From contig JBEVWC010000002.1 in assembly GCA_040506775.1 (NCBI GenBank), positions 1 through 64,000 on the forward strand: a DNA stretch of 64,000 nucleotides, given 5' to 3'. The DNA comes from Thiodiazotropha sp040506775. Lineage in GTDB: Bacteria; Pseudomonadota; Gammaproteobacteria; Chromatiales; Chromatiaceae. Each line of letters starts with the position of its first letter. The first letter of the stretch is position 1. A program made the translations under genes and the position numbers. Below are positions 15,709-24,674 of the stretch, in pieces. Under the pieces are notes generated by a model. It made no database searches, had not been told where the DNA came from, and saw only the letters and a list, made by a program, of their open reading frames with translations.

Positions 15709-17082
15709 GTGATCCTGATGAAAACCTATCTCGACTGGTCCGAGTACGAGGATGCCGGCATGGGCGATGCCTATGCGGACATACCCAAAACGGGTGGCGA
15801 TTTCGCCAAGGCGGTGGCGGTCTGTATCAACAGCCGTCAATGCGAGACGAATACCAAGGGAGTGATGTGCCCCAGCTTTCGCTTGAATGCGTCATCCCAT
15901 CTCTCCACCGGGGGGCGGGTGCGTCTGCTCAAGGCGGCGCTCAACGGTACCCTGGAGCCCCACGGCCTGCTGAATCCGGAGCTGGTGGAGGCGATGGATC
16001 TTTGCGTCAGTTGCAAGGGCTGCAAGCGCGAGTGCGAAAACAATGTGGACATGGCGCGCATCAAAATCGAATACCAGGCGCAGCTCAATGAACGTATGGG
16101 CTTGTCGCTGCGGGCCCGGCTGTTCTCGGAACTGCCGACCCTGTTGAGCCAATACCCCTGGTTCGGCCGCCTGGTCGGATGGCGCAACCGCAGCACCCGT
16201 TTGTCCCGTCTGGGCGAACGGTTTCTGGGGATCAGCGCCTCAGTGACCCTGCCGGTGCCCACCCGGGAGCCGGCCTCCTTCAACCGCCATACAGAGACCC
16301 GGGAACGCTCGGTGGTGCTGTTCGTGGATACCTTCAATCGTCACTATGCGCCCGCAGTCGTGCAGGCGGCTATCGATGTGCTCGAGTCTGCGGGCAACCG
16401 GGTGATCCTCAGCACCGACCTGGAAGAGGGTGAACCGCTGAGCAGCGGGCGTACCTATCTGGCCCAGGGCCGGGTGGCGGAGGCCCGCCGGGAGGCGCTT
16501 CGGGTGGTCGAGGCGCTGCTGCCTCTGGCTCGTGAGGGGGTGCCGATCATCGGTCTGGAGCCCTCCTGCCTGCTGACCTTCCGGGATGAGTACTCGGCCC
16601 TTGGGTTGGGTGCGGATGCGGTCTATCTGGCTAACCAGTCACTGCTGTTCGAAGAGTTCCTGGCGCGGGAGTTGACCGCTGGCCGCCTGTCGCTCCCCTG
16701 GAAGACCCGCGAGGCGCAGGAGGCGAGCACCCGGCTGCTGGTGCATGGTCACTGTCATCAGAAGGCGGTCGGCGCCATGAAGTCGATGCGCAAGGTGCTG
16801 AAGGCGATCCCGGGACTCGATTTCGAGATCATCGATGCGGCCTGTTGCGGCATGGCCGGCAGTTTCGGGGTTGAGTCGGAACACATGCAGGCGGGGCGCG
16901 AGATGGCGGAACAGGCTCTGGCTCCGGCCCTGCGGGAGGAGCCGGAGGCTTTGGTAGTGGCGAACGGTTTTTCCTGTCGCCAGCAGATCGATCTCACCAC
17001 CGGTCGGACCGGTCTTCACCTGGCGGAATTGATTCGTTCACGCCTGTCCGGGGCGCTCGGGCGTCCCGGGGTATTCAACTAA
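15709..17082 (+). CDS. Fe-S/CCG-domain oxidoreductase subunit, stand-alone
   Basis: This 457-residue protein matches the C-terminal half of FAD-linked dehydrogenases of the YdiJ/D-lactate type. Residues 38-115 carry two cysteine groups for 4Fe-4S clusters: C-x5-C-x7-MCPS near residues 38-54 and CVSCKGCKRECENNVDM near 98-114. Two CCG-type domains (PF02754) follow, with EPSCLLTFRDEY near 284, HGHCHQKAVG near 345 and DAACCGMAGSFG near 378, then NGFSCRQQI. The FAD-binding domain that normally precedes these is absent, and the 215 bases upstream do not encode one. The start could be GTG 15709 or ATG 15718; neither has a clear ribosome-binding site. It may be a truncated remnant or a subunit acting with a separate flavoprotein. 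Confidence 0.75.
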   Translation: MILMKTYLDWSEYEDAGMGDAYADIPKTGGDFAKAVAVCINSRQCETNTKGVMCPSFRLNASSHLSTGGRVRLLKAALNGTLEPHGLLNPELVEAMDLCVSCKGCKRECENNVDMARIKIEYQAQLNERMGLSLRARLFSELPTLLSQYPWFGRLVGWRNRSTRLSRLGERFLGISASVTLPVPTREPASFNRHTETRERSVVLFVDTFNRHYAPAVVQAAIDVLESAGNRVILSTDLEEGEPLSSGRTYLAQGRVAEARREALRVVEALLPLAREGVPIIGLEPSCLLTFRDEYSALGLGADAVYLANQSLLFEEFLARELTAGRLSLPWKTREAQEASTRLLVHGHCHQKAVGAMKSMRKVLKAIPGLDFEIIDAACCGMAGSFGVESEHMQAGREMAEQALAPALREEPEALVVANGFSCRQQIDLTTGRTGLHLAELIRSRLSGALGRPGVFN

Positions 17083-17096
17083 GCGATTGTGATTGG

Positions 17097-17119
17097 CCTT
17101 CCCGGTTGTAACGGGAAGG
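17097..17119. terminator. Hairpin between convergent genes
   Basis: CCTTCCCG at 17097-17104 pairs with CGGGAAGG at 17112-17119 around a 7-base loop. It lies between the convergent Fe-S and PilZ genes, so it may serve both, although there is no long T-run on either strand. Confidence 0.45.
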
Positions 17120-17140
17120 TGGGGGAGGAGGCAGCACCTG

Positions 17141-17512
17141 TTACTGGCCCAGTGCCTCGATGTCCCGCTGCAGCAGGGATTCGTCACACAGGTTGAGTTC
17201 CACCAGGCGGCGCAGCCGGGTGATGCTCTCCATGTCGATCGCCTCACAGCGCAGACCGACCCGCTCGCCTTCCAGATGGGCGCAGCTGGCCTGCATGGAG
17301 ATCAGACTTTCACCCTGGTCCAGGACCACCTTGAGTGTGACCGGGTCCCCGGAGTTGGGTTGCCAGCCGGGCGGGATCAGGGCCAGGGCACCCTTCAGGG
17401 AGATATCGATCAGGGTGGTGGGGTACTCGCCGGAGGTGGCGATGATCGTGGCCGGGGCGTCGAAGACGATCCGGTGAAAGTGCCGACGGTCGCTGTTGTC
17501 TATGGTATTCAT
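17141..17512 (-). CDS. PilZ domain protein (cyclic-di-GMP binding)
   Basis: The 123-residue protein is a single PilZ domain (PF07238). RRHFHR near residue 9 supplies the R-x-x-x-R loop and LIDISLKGALAL near residue 35 the D/N-x-S-x-x-G motif, so both parts of the cyclic-di-GMP site are present. GAGG 7 bases before the ATG is a good ribosome-binding site. It lies 8 bases downstream of the FHA gene on the same strand, forming a two-gene operon that diverges from fleQ. The position beside the flagellar regulators suggests a role in motility control; that is inference from context. Confidence 0.88.
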   Translation of the reverse strand: MNTIDNSDRRHFHRIVFDAPATIIATSGEYPTTLIDISLKGALALIPPGWQPNSGDPVTLKVVLDQGESLISMQASCAHLEGERVGLRCEAIDMESITRLRRLVELNLCDESLLQRDIEALGQ

Positions 17513-17520
17513 GGGTCGCC

Positions 17521-18153
17521 TCAGGCGTGAAATTGCATCTGTGTGCCGCCTACCTCGATCAGGTCCCCGTCATTGAGCTGCAGGGCATGTTCGCCCAACC
17601 GCTGATTATTGACCACGGGCGGGTGATCCCCCTCGAGGAAGGAGATGAAGTAGCCCTCTTCCCGTCGGGCAATCATGGCGCAGTCCCCGCCGGTATGTCC
17701 GATGCGGGTCATGTTGCGCTTAAGTGGAATGATCCTGCCGAAATGCTCTCCGTTGACGATCTGCAGCATCCCCTTGTTCGCCAGGTCGTCCTCGTCGTCC
17801 TCGTCACTATCCTCCACCGGGTGGAACTGGGGGAAGGGTTCTTCCATGAGGTTACCCAGCTCCAGAGCGTCTTCCGAAAAGGTCAGGGTGTGCTTGCCAA
17901 CCTGAATCACATCGCCGTGGTAGAGCGGGGTCTTTTCAGTCGGTTCATGATTGACCAGGACCGGAAACTCCGCGTCCTGGGCCTCCAGCAGGTAGCCATC
18001 CTGCAGGGTGGAGATGGTGACCTGGTGCGGGGCAATCGCCAGGCTGTCGATGCTGATCGTGCACTCGGGGTCACGGCCAATACGCGTGACGGCGTCTTCC
18101 AGGTGGAAAACGTCCATTACGCGTCCTTTGAAGGTCAGTGTCAGTTTAGGCAT
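17521..18153 (-). CDS. Tandem FHA domain protein
   Basis: The 210-residue protein holds two forkhead-associated domains. The first (residues about 1-95) has TRIGRDPECTISIDSLAIAPH, with the R of GR and the S/H positions of a phosphothreonine-binding loop. The second (about 125-208) has TRIGHTGGDCAMIARREEGY, in which the usual GR is GH, so phosphopeptide binding by this copy is doubtful. An acidic linker, EDSDEDDEDD near residue 110, joins them. No signal peptide or membrane segment is present. ATG 18153 gives the family-like start MPKLTLTFKG, though no strong ribosome-binding site precedes it. It is the first gene of the FHA-PilZ operon. Confidence 0.82.
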   Translation of the reverse strand: MPKLTLTFKGRVMDVFHLEDAVTRIGRDPECTISIDSLAIAPHQVTISTLQDGYLLEAQDAEFPVLVNHEPTEKTPLYHGDVIQVGKHTLTFSEDALELGNLMEEPFPQFHPVEDSDEDDEDDLANKGMLQIVNGEHFGRIIPLKRNMTRIGHTGGDCAMIARREEGYFISFLEGDHPPVVNNQRLGEHALQLNDGDLIEVGGTQMQFHA

Positions 18154-18364
18154 GGATGATTTGTGGATTTTACCTGCACAAATGCAAGTATATATCGAGA
18201 TTTGCAGAGAAAACACCATGCATGTCACTGATTGTTGGTGCCCCTGGGAAACAAACGATTCAAACGGACACTCCTTCTGCAGGCTTGCTGAAAATGGTCT
18301 AACCTCTCGTAATAACAGGATCTTAATTGCTAATGTTCAATTAAAATCTTGCTTCGACGTAATT

Positions 18365-18393
18365 TTGACATTTTGCAGGAATGCTGCTTAACT
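18365..18393 (+). promoter_or_regulatory. Possible sigma-70 promoter of fleQ
   Basis: A perfect TTGACA at 18365-18370 is followed after 17 bases by TTAACT. The predicted start point is about 35 bases before the fleQ ATG. A GCTGC/GCAGC hairpin overlaps the -10 region. FleQ-class regulators normally come from sigma-70-type promoters, which fits. Confidence 0.4.
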
Positions 18394-18437
18394 TCGCAGC
18401 AGTCCTGTGGATTTCAACCGCTATAAGGACCTGATCA

Positions 18438-19913
18438 ATGGGGCAACTTGTTACGAAAGAAGGTCCGGTGTTTCCCAATCTCTGTTTCTACCTGTTCGAG
18501 CAAGACGCTGAACGCCAGCGTTACCTGAGAAATATCCTGGAGTTCGTCGAGGGCCGGGTGCATATCCTGTCCCAGCCTTCCGACATTGAACAGCTCCCGT
18601 CCTCCCCGGAGAGCAGCTGCTCGGTGGCTATTCTGGGCAGCGGCCTGGATCGTGGGGCGCAGATCAAGCTCGTCCAGGATCTCTACGAACATCACCCGAA
18701 CCTGCCGGTTTTCCAGCTCTATGACGAGCAGGAGGGGGGGCCGGAGAAGCTCGACGGTTTCGAGAACGTGATCGGCTTTTTCAAGATTCCCACCCAGTAC
18801 GACGAACTCATGGCGCTGGCCCACAAGGCCCAGGTCTACCAGGAGATGAAGAAGCCCGACGGGGGCAAATCCCGTCCGGTGGAGCTGTTTCGCAGCCTCT
18901 CGGGCAGCAGCCGCGCCACCCGCCAGGTAAACAAGATGATCGAGCAGGTGGCCGATTCCGAGGCTACGGTGCTGATCCTGGGCGAATCGGGCACCGGTAA
19001 GGAAGTGGTGGCGCGCAAGCTGCACTTCCACTCCGTGCGCCGCGGCAAACCCTTCGTCCCGGTCAACTGCGGCGCAATCCCCGGCGATCTGCTGGAAAGC
19101 GAGCTGTTCGGCCATGAGAAGGGGGCCTTCACCGGCGCCATCAGCGCCCGTCAGGGGCGCTTCGAGCTGGCGGAGGGGGGCACCCTGTTCCTCGACGAGA
19201 TCGGGGACATGAGCATGACCATGCAGGTGAAGCTGCTGCGGGTGCTGCAGGAGCGCACCTTCGAACGGGTAGGCAGCAACCGCACCATACCCTGCAATGT
19301 GAGAATCATCGCCGCGACCCATCGCAACCTGGAGGCGGCAATCAAGACCGGGGACTTTCGCGAGGACCTGTTCTACCGTCTCAACGTGTTTCCCATCGAG
19401 ATGCCGCCCCTGCGTCAGCGGGTCGAGGACATCCCGGTGCTGGTGAGCGACCTGATCCGCCGCATCGAGAACGAGAAGCGGGGATCGGTGCGCCTCTCGC
19501 CCTCGGCGATCGCCGCCCTGAGTCACTACCGCTGGCCGGGCAATGTGCGCGAGCTGGCCAATCTGATCGAACGTCTGGCCATCCTCTATCCCTATGGAGT
19601 GGTGGATGTGGGCGACCTGCCGGAGAAGTTCCGTCCCGCCGCGGAGATTATGGATACCACCCAGCTGCCCGAGGTGAGCCTGGATGGGGATGAACCGGGC
19701 ACGACGCTCAACGCGCCCCGGCTGCCGAATGACGGTCTCGATCTCAAGGCGCATCTCAACAATCTGGAGTTGAGCCTGATCCAGCAGGCCCTGGACGAGG
19801 CGGACGGGGTGGTGGCTCATGCGGCAAAACGCCTGCATATGCGGCGTACCACCCTGGTGGAGAAGTTACGGAAATATGGCCTTCAGCGTCAAACCGAGTC
19901 GCCGGGAATTTGA
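18438..19913 (+). CDS. fleQ: Flagellar master regulator FleQ (sigma-54 activator)
   Basis: This 491-residue enhancer-binding protein switches on flagellar class II genes with sigma-54. Residues 1-135 form the degenerate FleQ receiver-like domain without the phospho-acceptor Asp cluster. The AAA+ domain has Walker A GESGTGKE at 182-189, the sigma-54 contact GAFTGA at 229-234, Walker B FLDEIGDM near 251 and the R-finger region FREDLFYRLN. A Fis-type helix-turn-helix closes the protein (AAKRLHMRRTTLVEKLRKYG, about 462-481). AAGGA 8 bases upstream supports the start. Placed next to fleSR, it is FleQ rather than another NtrC-family activator. In Pseudomonas, FleQ binds cyclic-di-GMP, which fits the adjacent PilZ gene. 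Confidence 0.93.
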   Translation: MGQLVTKEGPVFPNLCFYLFEQDAERQRYLRNILEFVEGRVHILSQPSDIEQLPSSPESSCSVAILGSGLDRGAQIKLVQDLYEHHPNLPVFQLYDEQEGGPEKLDGFENVIGFFKIPTQYDELMALAHKAQVYQEMKKPDGGKSRPVELFRSLSGSSRATRQVNKMIEQVADSEATVLILGESGTGKEVVARKLHFHSVRRGKPFVPVNCGAIPGDLLESELFGHEKGAFTGAISARQGRFELAEGGTLFLDEIGDMSMTMQVKLLRVLQERTFERVGSNRTIPCNVRIIAATHRNLEAAIKTGDFREDLFYRLNVFPIEMPPLRQRVEDIPVLVSDLIRRIENEKRGSVRLSPSAIAALSHYRWPGNVRELANLIERLAILYPYGVVDVGDLPEKFRPAAEIMDTTQLPEVSLDGDEPGTTLNAPRLPNDGLDLKAHLNNLELSLIQQALDEADGVVAHAAKRLHMRRTTLVEKLRKYGLQRQTESPGI

Positions 19914-19965
19914 CAGAGGCCTGCGATAGAAATCATAAGTAACTGAAATAACACAATAATAAAAT

Positions 19966-19982
19966 TAGGCACGTAATTTGCT
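19966..19982 (+). promoter_or_regulatory. Sigma-54 promoter upstream of fleSR
   Basis: TAGGCACGTAATTTGCT carries GG at 19968-19969 and GC at 19980-19981 with the required 10 bases between, and GGCAC-N5-TTGC matches the -24/-12 consensus nearly perfectly. The start point would be near 19993, 35 bases before the fleS start codon. FleQ is the expected activator. Confidence 0.85.
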
Positions 19983-20027
19983 CTGTTGTCATTGTGAAAG
20001 ATTGACTGACTACAGAGGTTGCAAACC

Positions 20028-21251
20028 GTGTCACCCAAACCATCCCTTGCCGATCGACAACATGCCCTCGAGGCGGCGTTCAATCTTTTCAATCAGTTAT
20101 CCGAAGAGCTGACGGGTTCCTATCAGCAACTTCAGTCCCAGGTTCTGGAACTGAGCCAGGAGCTGGCTGCGGCACGCAGTGAACGGATGGTTCAGCTCGC
20201 CGAGAAGGAACGCCTGGCCGACCGCCTGGAGAAGCTCCTCGAAACCCTGCCCGCCGCAGTAATCGTGCTCGATGGCGAGGCCAGGATCCGCGAATTCAAT
20301 CCGGCCGCCGTGCAGCTGCTGGGCGACCTCAAGGCCCTGCAGCCCTGGCCGGAGGTGATGGCCCAGCGTTCGGTCAACGGCGCCCTCAAGGGCAACGAAC
20401 TGAAACTCAGCAACGGCCATCTGCTGACCCTCTCCAGCAGTCCCCTGGAACAGGCACCGGGACACATCCTGGTGCTGGTGGACGTCACCGAGACCCGCAA
20501 ACTCCAGGAGCGGCTGAACCGCCGCGAGCGTCTCACCGCCATGGGAGAGATGTCCGCCCAGCTGGCGCACCAGATGCGCACCCCCCTGAGTACCGCGCTG
20601 CTGTATGCCTCGCACCTGGTGAACGACGAGATCGACGCGGAGCGGCGTCAACAGTTCGCCGCGAAGCTGCGCGACCGGTTGCAGCACATGGAGCGTCAAA
20701 TTCACGACATCCTGATGTTCGCCCGGGGCGAGGACGCGGGGGATACCCGCCTGGATCTCAGCCAGCTGCTGGAACGTTTTGCCACTTCCGCGGAACAACA
20801 GTGGCTGGCCGCCGGTGTGCGCCTGTCGATCGAGGACCGCAGTGCCGGACAGGCGGCGATGATCGGTCGCGAGGACGCGGTGCTGGGTCTGTTGGGCAAT
20901 CTTCTTGAGAATGCAATTCAACAGGGGGCCCGGCGGGTCCACATCAGCCTCAATGCCGGGGACGAGATTGCCCTCGACGTGGCGGATGACGGACGCGGTA
21001 TCCCCGACGATCTTCTGAACCGGATCTTCGATCCCTTTTTCACCACCCGCAGTGGCGGCACCGGCCTGGGACTGGCGGTGGTGCAGAATCTGGTACTGAA
21101 CCACGGCGGCGAGATCCTCGCCGGCGCTTCGAATCTGGGGGGCGCCCTGTTTCAGATGCGCTTTCCCCTGGCGGTCACCGCGGAGGGCGCTTCCCAGGCG
21201 TTGGCCCAGTCCGCCCGCCAAACCGCTGAACACCTGAGGAGTCTGTCATGA
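20028..21251 (+). CDS. fleS: Flagellar sensor histidine kinase FleS
   Basis: This 407-residue soluble kinase phosphorylates FleR to switch on mid-class flagellar genes. An N-terminal coiled coil (residues about 20-70) precedes a PAS domain (ETLPAAVIVLDGEARIREFN). The H-box is MGEMSAQLAHQMRTPLS with the phospho-accepting His near residue 183. The catalytic domain shows the N-box GNLLENAIQQG, G1 DVADDGRGIPDD and G2 GGTGLGLAVV. There is no membrane segment, as expected for FleS/FlrB. GTG 20028 lies 9 bases after AGAGG and is preferred over the TTG at 20019, which would put the start on top of that site. The stop overlaps the fleR start by 4 bases. Confidence 0.92.
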   Translation: MSPKPSLADRQHALEAAFNLFNQLSEELTGSYQQLQSQVLELSQELAAARSERMVQLAEKERLADRLEKLLETLPAAVIVLDGEARIREFNPAAVQLLGDLKALQPWPEVMAQRSVNGALKGNELKLSNGHLLTLSSSPLEQAPGHILVLVDVTETRKLQERLNRRERLTAMGEMSAQLAHQMRTPLSTALLYASHLVNDEIDAERRQQFAAKLRDRLQHMERQIHDILMFARGEDAGDTRLDLSQLLERFATSAEQQWLAAGVRLSIEDRSAGQAAMIGREDAVLGLLGNLLENAIQQGARRVHISLNAGDEIALDVADDGRGIPDDLLNRIFDPFFTTRSGGTGLGLAVVQNLVLNHGGEILAGASNLGGALFQMRFPLAVTAEGASQALAQSARQTAEHLRSLS

Positions 21252-22588
21252 GTCATGCAACGGTGCTGATAGTGGAAGACGATCCGGCCCTGCGTGAAGC
21301 CCTGAGCGACACCCTTGAGCTGTCCGGTTACCCGGTCCGCACCGCCCAGGACGGTCGGGACGCCCTGCAGGTGATGCAGCAGGAGCCGATCGGCATGGTG
21401 GTCAGCGACGTGCAGATGCAGCCGATGGACGGTCATGAGCTGTTGCGCGAGGTCCACAAGAGCCTGCCGGGCACCCCGGTGCTGTTGATGACCGCCTATG
21501 GTTCGATCGAAAAGGCGGTGATGGCGATGCATGACGGTGCGGTGGATTACCTGGTCAAGCCGTTCGAGGCGGAAGTGCTGGTCAGCAAGGTGGCCGAGCA
21601 TCTGCCCAGTCTGGTGGATAACAATCCGGAAGGACCGGTGGCCGAGGATCTGCGCAGCCGCGAGGTGCTGGAGCTGGCGCGGCGGGTCGCCCAGAGCGAG
21701 GCCACGGTGCTGCTCAACGGTGAGAGCGGAACCGGTAAAGAGGTTTACGCCCGCTTTATTCATCAGCAGTCCCCTCGGCGGGAAGGCCCCTTTGTGGCGA
21801 TCAACTGCGCCGCGATTCCCGAGAACATGCTGGAGGCGGTGCTGTTTGGTTACGAGAAGGGCGCCTTCACCGGCGCCTACCAGTCCACCGCGGGCAAGTT
21901 CGAACAGGCCCAGGGCGGCACCCTGCTGCTGGATGAGATCTCGGAGATGAGTCTGGCGCTGCAAGCCAAGCTGCTGCGCGTGTTGCAGGAGCGGGAACTG
22001 GAGCGTCTGGGCGGCCGGCGGATGATCGAACTGGACGTGCGGGTGCTCGCCACCACCAACCGCCGGTTGCGCGAAGAGGTGGCCGCGGGACGCTTCCGGG
22101 AAGATCTCTACTATCGCCTGAACGTGTTCCCGATCCGATTGCCGGCACTGCGGGAACGGCCCCGGGACATCCTGCCACTGGCCCACTACCTGTTGGCCAA
22201 GAGCCTGCGTTCCGGGCACAAGTTGCCGAAGATCAGCGAGGCCGCTGAGCAGCAGCTGCTGGGGCATGCCTGGCCCGGCAACGTGCGGGAGCTGGACAAC
22301 CTGATGCAGCGGGCGCTGATCCTCAACACCAGCGGAACCCTGGAACCATCGGATCTCGCCTTCGAGTCCCCGTCGGTGGATCTGGCCTCCCAGGAGCAGC
22401 AGATGCAGGCCGCCAAGGGCAGACTGCCCGAAGACCTCCGTTCGGTGGAGGAACAGATGATTCTGGATGCCCTGGAAGACGGTCGTGTCAGTCGCAAGCA
22501 TGTGGCCAGCCGGCTGGGTATCAGCGAACGCACCCTGCGCTACAAGATCGCACGGATGCGTGAAGCGGGAGTGCCCATTCCGGGCTGA
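21248..22588 (+). CDS. fleR: Flagellar response regulator FleR (sigma-54 activator)
   Basis: The 446-residue regulator has a full receiver domain with acidic DD at 11-12, phospho-acceptor Asp 54 (VVSDVQMQPMDG) and conserved Lys in YLVKPFEAE near 104. The AAA+ domain has Walker A GESGTGKE at about 158-165, GAFTGA at 205-210 and Walker B LLDEISEM. The C-terminus has a Fis-type helix-turn-helix (SRKHVASRLGISERTLRYKI). It is the cognate partner of FleS, with which it shares a 4-base ATGA overlap. It is expected to activate the sigma-54 promoter found just downstream, before fliE. Confidence 0.93.
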   Translation: MSHATVLIVEDDPALREALSDTLELSGYPVRTAQDGRDALQVMQQEPIGMVVSDVQMQPMDGHELLREVHKSLPGTPVLLMTAYGSIEKAVMAMHDGAVDYLVKPFEAEVLVSKVAEHLPSLVDNNPEGPVAEDLRSREVLELARRVAQSEATVLLNGESGTGKEVYARFIHQQSPRREGPFVAINCAAIPENMLEAVLFGYEKGAFTGAYQSTAGKFEQAQGGTLLLDEISEMSLALQAKLLRVLQERELERLGGRRMIELDVRVLATTNRRLREEVAAGRFREDLYYRLNVFPIRLPALRERPRDILPLAHYLLAKSLRSGHKLPKISEAAEQQLLGHAWPGNVRELDNLMQRALILNTSGTLEPSDLAFESPSVDLASQEQQMQAAKGRLPEDLRSVEEQMILDALEDGRVSRKHVASRLGISERTLRYKIARMREAGVPIPG

Positions 22589-22606
22589 GAGAAGACTGGG
22601 TTTAAC

Positions 22607-22622
22607 TGGTGCGGAAACTGCA
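22607..22622 (+). promoter_or_regulatory. Sigma-54 promoter upstream of fliE
   Basis: TGGTGCGGAAACTGCA carries GG at 22608-22609 and GC at 22620-22621 with 10 bases between. It differs from TGGCAC-N5-TTGCA by a few bases. The predicted start is near 22633, 26 bases before the fliE ATG and just before its GGAG ribosome-binding site. FleR is the likely activator. Confidence 0.75.
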
Positions 22623-22658
22623 TCACACAGGGTAGATACCCTGAAGACGGAGTGAACC

Positions 22659-22979
22659 ATGAACAACATGAATATCGACCAGGTGCTGGCGCAGATGCGG
22701 GTGATGGCCGCCCAGGCCGGTGATCATCCCACGGAATCCCCAAAGGCAGCCGCTGGAGCGGACTTTTCCGCGCTGTTGAAGCAGTCCATCGACCAGGTGA
22801 ACTCGGTGCAGCAGGAGGCAAACGCCCTGCGCACTGCCTTCGAATCCGGGGAGGGAAATGTGGATCTGGCCCAGGTGATGATCGCGGCGCAGAAGTCGAG
22901 TCTCTCCTTCGAGGCCATGGTGCAGGTGCGGAACAAGCTCGTCGAGGCGTATAAGGACGTCATGAGCATGTCGATCTAA
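22659..22979 (+). CDS. fliE: Flagellar hook-basal body protein FliE
   Basis: The 106-residue protein joins the MS ring to the rod. It has the family layout: a variable N-terminus, ADFSALLKQSIDQVNSVQQE near residue 28, and the conserved C-terminal helix with FEAMVQVRNKLVEAYKDVMSM. GGAG stands 7 bases before the ATG. It is the first gene of the fliE-F-G-H-I-J operon, 21 bases before fliF. Confidence 0.95.
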   Translation: MNNMNIDQVLAQMRVMAAQAGDHPTESPKAAAGADFSALLKQSIDQVNSVQQEANALRTAFESGEGNVDLAQVMIAAQKSSLSFEAMVQVRNKLVEAYKDVMSMSI

Positions 22980-23000
22980 CTTACTGGATAGTATAAGAAA

Positions 23001-24674
23001 ATGGCTACGGTAAACGCGCAACAGACCAGTCAGGAACTGCAGGAGGCGCCGCGCCTTCAGGATAATCCCATCGTCCGCCAGATCGCGGTGATGATCGGTA
23101 TCGCAGCCAGCGTCGCCCTGGGCGTGGCCGTGGTGCTGTGGTCCCAGACCCCCAGCTACAGTCCGCTGTTCGGCAATCTCTCGCAAAAGGATGCGATGGA
23201 GATCGCCCAGGCCCTGCAGCAGTCCGGCATCCCCTACGAGATCGATCAGGGCAACGGCATCATCATGGTGCCCAGCGGCAGCCTGCAGGATGCGCGGATG
23301 AAGCTTGCCGGCCAGGGTTTGCCGCATTCGGGTTCCGCCGGGTTTGAACTGCTCCAGGAAGACACCGGATTCTCCACCAGCCGGCTGGTGGAATCGGCGC
23401 GTTATCAACATGCCATCGAGGGTGAACTGGCCCGCTCGATCTCGACTCTGGCGAATGTGGAGTCGGCCCGGGTGCATCTGGCCACGCCGAAACAGTCGGT
23501 ATTCATCCGCAAGCGCAAGTTTCCCAGTGCCTCGGTGGTGGTGAAACTCTACTCCGGACGCAACCTGGAATCGGGGCAGGTCGAAGCGATCCAGCACCTG
23601 GTGGCTTCCAGTGTGCCGGAGCTGGAGGTGTCCAACGTCACCGTGGTGGACCAGAAGGGACGTCTCCTGAGCAGCAAGCAGGACAGCCGTGAGATGGAGT
23701 TGTCCTCGAGTCAGTTCGAGTACACCCGGGGCCTGGAAGACCACTACAAACAGCGTATCGAGGATATCCTCTCCCCGGTGATCGGGCGGGACAACCTGCG
23801 TGCCGAGGTCACCGCGGATATGGACTTCACCTATGTGGAGCAGACCCAGGAATACTATAATCCGGATGTTAACGCGCTGCGTTCGGAACAGATCAACGAG
23901 CAACAGTCGATTCTCAACGATGTACAGGGCGTCCCGGGCGCCCTGACCAATCAGCCCCCGGCGGCGGGCAATGCGCCCCAGGTGGCCGGGCAGGGCGGTG
24001 CCGATGGGGAAGCCGGGGGTACCCCGGTCAACACCAGCAAGCGCGCCACGCGCAATTTCGAACTGGACAAGACCATCAGCCATACCCGGATGCCCAGCAG
24101 CCGTCTGCGCCGGCTTTCCGTCGCGGTGGTGGTGAATGACCGGGCGGAGGTCAACGAAGAGGGGCAGGTGATCCCGGTGAAGCGTACCGCGGAGGAGATC
24201 ACCCGCATCTCCAATCTGGTGAAAGAGGCCGTCGGCTATGACATACAACGGGGCGACCGGGTACAGGTGATCAGTGAGGCCTTTTATGTTCCCGCACCGC
24301 CGGAGCCACTGCCGGAACCCGCGATCTGGGAAGAGAGCTGGTTCTGGGATACGGTGCGCCAGGCGGGTGGTGTGCTGCTGTTCCTGGTGCTGGTGTTCGG
24401 TGTGCTGAAACCCATTATGACCCGCCTCACCCGGCAGGTGGTGCATGTGCCCCAGGAGGCCCTGGCCGGAGCGGCTGCGGGTGAGGGCGGTGCGATTGCC
24501 GGTGCAGAGGGGGGTGGCATGGGCTACCTGCCCGGGAGCGAGGAAGAGGCCCTGCATCTGCCCGGACCGCGCAGCTATGAGAAGACCCTGGACGCCGCTC
24601 GCGGTATGATCGCGGAAGATCCCAAGCGCGTGGCCCAGGTCGTGAAAAAATGGATCGCTGAAGATGCCCACTAG
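23001..24674 (+). CDS. fliF: Flagellar MS-ring protein FliF
   Basis: The 557-residue protein forms the MS ring in the inner membrane. A first membrane helix lies at about residues 30-50 (IAVMIGIAASVALGVAVVLW) and a second at about 450-470 (GGVLLFLVLVFGVLKPIM). Between them are the YscJ/FliF ring-building domains (YSPLFGNLSQKDAMEIAQAL; VESARVHLATPKQSVF). The extreme C-terminus, AAEDPKRVAQVVKKWI-like, is the FliG-binding tail and is present. A glycine/alanine-rich loop near residues 310-335 is the usual low-complexity region. The 3' end overlaps fliG by 11 bases. The Shine-Dalgarno sequence is weak, suggesting coupling with fliE. Confidence 0.95.
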   Translation: MATVNAQQTSQELQEAPRLQDNPIVRQIAVMIGIAASVALGVAVVLWSQTPSYSPLFGNLSQKDAMEIAQALQQSGIPYEIDQGNGIIMVPSGSLQDARMKLAGQGLPHSGSAGFELLQEDTGFSTSRLVESARYQHAIEGELARSISTLANVESARVHLATPKQSVFIRKRKFPSASVVVKLYSGRNLESGQVEAIQHLVASSVPELEVSNVTVVDQKGRLLSSKQDSREMELSSSQFEYTRGLEDHYKQRIEDILSPVIGRDNLRAEVTADMDFTYVEQTQEYYNPDVNALRSEQINEQQSILNDVQGVPGALTNQPPAAGNAPQVAGQGGADGEAGGTPVNTSKRATRNFELDKTISHTRMPSSRLRRLSVAVVVNDRAEVNEEGQVIPVKRTAEEITRISNLVKEAVGYDIQRGDRVQVISEAFYVPAPPEPLPEPAIWEESWFWDTVRQAGGVLLFLVLVFGVLKPIMTRLTRQVVHVPQEALAGAAAGEGGAIAGAEGGGMGYLPGSEEEALHLPGPRSYEKTLDAARGMIAEDPKRVAQVVKKWIAEDAH

